From positions 14,792,705 through 14,856,704 of the forward strand of contig NC_047101.1 of assembly GCF_902459505.1 (NCBI RefSeq): a stretch of 64,000 bases of DNA. The letters are read 5' to 3'. A program made the position numbers and the translations under genes. Shown here one piece after another: positions 62,270 through 64,000 of the stretch (its first letter is position 1; the number at the start of each line of letters is the position of its first letter). Below the pieces are notes generated by a model that saw nothing but the letters and a program-made list of their open reading frames with translations, was not told where the DNA came from and did no database searches. The DNA is from Geotrypetes seraphini (lineage: Eukaryota; Chordata; Amphibia; Gymnophiona; Dermophiidae).

Positions 62270-64000
62270 TTTTTTATTTATTTATTTAGATTTATATCCC
62301 GTTCTCCCAGTAGCTCAGAACGGTCTACAAGTAAACATACACAGTAGAAGTAATTAGGCAAATAAGATGTACAATAGGTTTAGGTGCTTGGACATACAAA
62401 ATTGTGCAATATTTATCAGGGTACAAACAATTTTTCAGAGTACAGACAATTTATCAGAGTACAGACTAAGAGAGGACTATACTGAAATTTAGGAGAAGTT
62501 AAAGGGGAGAGAAGAGAGAGGTGGGGTTTAAGGGGGGGTGTAGACTGAGGGAGATCTTTAGTTGAAGAGGAGGGTCTTTACCATTTTACGGAATGTCAAT
62601 AAAGAGTTCTGTTGCCTGAGTTGGGGGGGGAGTTTATTCCAGAGATGTGGGATGAAGTGGCTGTAGGATCGTTTGCGGGCAGTTTCTGAGAGGAGGGACC
62701 TTCCAGGGGGAATGCATAGGCGTATTTCTGATTTTGAGCGGAGGGAGCGAGTGGGGGTGTAGATGGGAAGCTTAGATTTTATGTAGGAGGGGGTGGTGGC
62801 ATAAATTCTCTTGTGGGCTACTGCTAGGGCCTTGAAAGCACAGCGCTGGCTAATTGGGAGCCAGTGTTCAGCGCGGAGTGCTGGGGAGACGGGATCATGG
62901 TAGTTGAGGTTGTGTAGGAGGCGGATAGCTGCATTTTGGACACGTTGGAGGCGTTTGAGATTATTTTTGGTTAGTCCATTAAATAGGGAGTTACAGTAAT
63001 CCATTCTGGAGAGGACATATGCGTAGAGGAGTTGGGCGAGGTCAGGTGTGGAGATGTAGGGTTTGATCCTTTTCAGTTGGCGGAGGTAGTAGAAGGAGGT
63101 GGAGATTACTTGGGATATGTGGGCAGATAGGGATAAGTGTCCATCTAAAGTTACTCCTAGGCTGCGTACCTGATCTGTTGCCGTTAGTAGAGTGGAGTCC
63201 CATGCTAGGGTAGGACGTGTGAATTTGGTGCTTTTTTTCCTGATCCATAAGAGTTCTGTTTTAGTGGCGTTTAGTTGAAGTTTGTTGTTTGACATCCAAG
63301 TTTTCATATCAGAGAGGCAATGTTGGAGGTTAGTAATTTGGGACGATCGGTTCTCGCCTAGTGGGAGGAGCAGCTGGATGTCATCTGCATAAGAGTGGAT
63401 TTTAATGCTATATTTCTGCGCTATATCAATGACAGGTCTGATGTAGAGGTTGAATAGGAGGGGGGATAGAAGGGCGCCTTGAGGAACACCATATTTGATA
63501 GGCTTGGGGCGAGATTTGTGTGTTCCTAGTAGGACAGTCTGGGTCCTTTGATGGAGGAAGGAGGTGATCCATTGGAGGGCTGTGTCCTTGATTCCGAGGT
63601 CATAGAGTCTGGATGTGAGGAGGTGGTGGTCAACTGTGTCAAAGGCAGCGCTGAGGTCAAGTAGGACTAGTAGGGCATCACTGCCTTTGTCGAGTATTGC
63701 CCAGCTGTCATCAATGATGTCAAGGAGTACTGACTCTGTGCTGTGGCCTTTTCGGAAGCCGGACTGGACAGGGGATAGAGCAGCTTGTTCTTCAATGAAG
63801 GGGTGAAGTCGGTGGAGCACAATTCGTTCAAGGAGTTTGGAGACAAATGGGAGGTTGGAGACTGGGCGATAGTTGCCGGGTTTGTTAGGATCAAGGGTGG
63901 GTTTTTTGAGAGTGGGCTTGATAATAGCTGACTTCCAGCTGAGGGGCACAATCCCAGTGGTTAGAGAGGTGTTAATGATGGGGAGGATGGATTCTGCCAT
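62270..64000 (-). mobile_element. L2-clade LINE, 3' part with long reverse transcriptase frame
   Basis: The minus-strand frame 62558-64000 is open for 480 codons to the window edge. It holds the reverse transcriptase boxes NYRPVSNLPFVSKLLERIVL, LLDLSAAFDTVDH, GVPQGALLSPLLFNLY, SYADDIQLLLPL (YADD active site) and LRSLGVTLDGHL-type thumb, then the L2 C-terminal block WNKLPPQLRQQNSLLTFRKM. The 3' tail (62270-62557) includes GAGAACGGGATATAAATCTA and an AAATAAATA run. The endonuclease part would lie beyond 64000. It looks intact over the visible part, so it is probably young. Confidence 0.9.

Overview
The window looks like vertebrate nuclear DNA, most likely from an amphibian. A caecilian is my best guess, but the sequence does not prove it. 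The grounds are one recognisable vertebrate gene split into small exons, a DIRS-type retrotransposon (common in amphibians and fish, not in mammals or birds), abundant CR1 and L2-clade LINEs, a tRNA-derived SINE, and many short DNA transposons with terminal inverted repeats. No bacterial-style operons, rRNA genes or CRISPR arrays are present.

The main gene is the 3' half of ADAM15 (a disintegrin and metalloprotease, domain 15) on the minus strand, from about 16.7 kb down to 4.68 kb. Eleven coding exons can be placed to the base. Their splice phases all agree, from the disintegrin/cysteine-rich region through an EGF-like module and a transmembrane helix to a proline-rich cytoplasmic tail ending at the stop codon at 4684-4686. 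A 3' UTR with a plausible poly(A) signal follows. The four tail exons between the membrane exon and the last exon carry SH3-ligand motifs and can be skipped together or in part without changing frame. One intron uses a GC donor. The 5' half of the gene (prodomain, protease, first disintegrin exon) was not found in the remaining 47 kb.

The rest is mostly mobile DNA. 1-3.9 kb is a stack of nested insertions: an L1-clade LINE in the arm of a foldback element, which also holds a SINE with a small MITE inside it, then a hAT-type element whose interior has become a minisatellite. 5.8-16.7 kb holds ADAM15 introns with several hAT-type insertions. 19-24.7 kb is a near-whole DIRS element with inverted ends. 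24.7-33.9 kb mixes CR1, L1, L2, SINE and MITE copies. 33.96-34.96 kb has an unidentified 333-codon reading frame behind a good splice acceptor. 35-64 kb alternates foldback elements, MITEs and LINE pieces with transposon-poor AT-rich stretches that may be conserved noncoding DNA. The right edge cuts into an L2-clade LINE with a long open reverse transcriptase frame.

Most notable: (1) a 425-bp element at 6898-7322 with a perfect 8-bp target duplication and an intact 59-codon frame resembling only the DNA-binding N-terminus of a mariner transposase; (2) modular SH3-motif cassette exons in ADAM15; (3) several MITE families with perfect 8-bp target duplications, suggesting recent hAT-type activity; (4) a SINE and L2-like LINEs sharing one 3' tail; (5) the orphan 333-codon frame.
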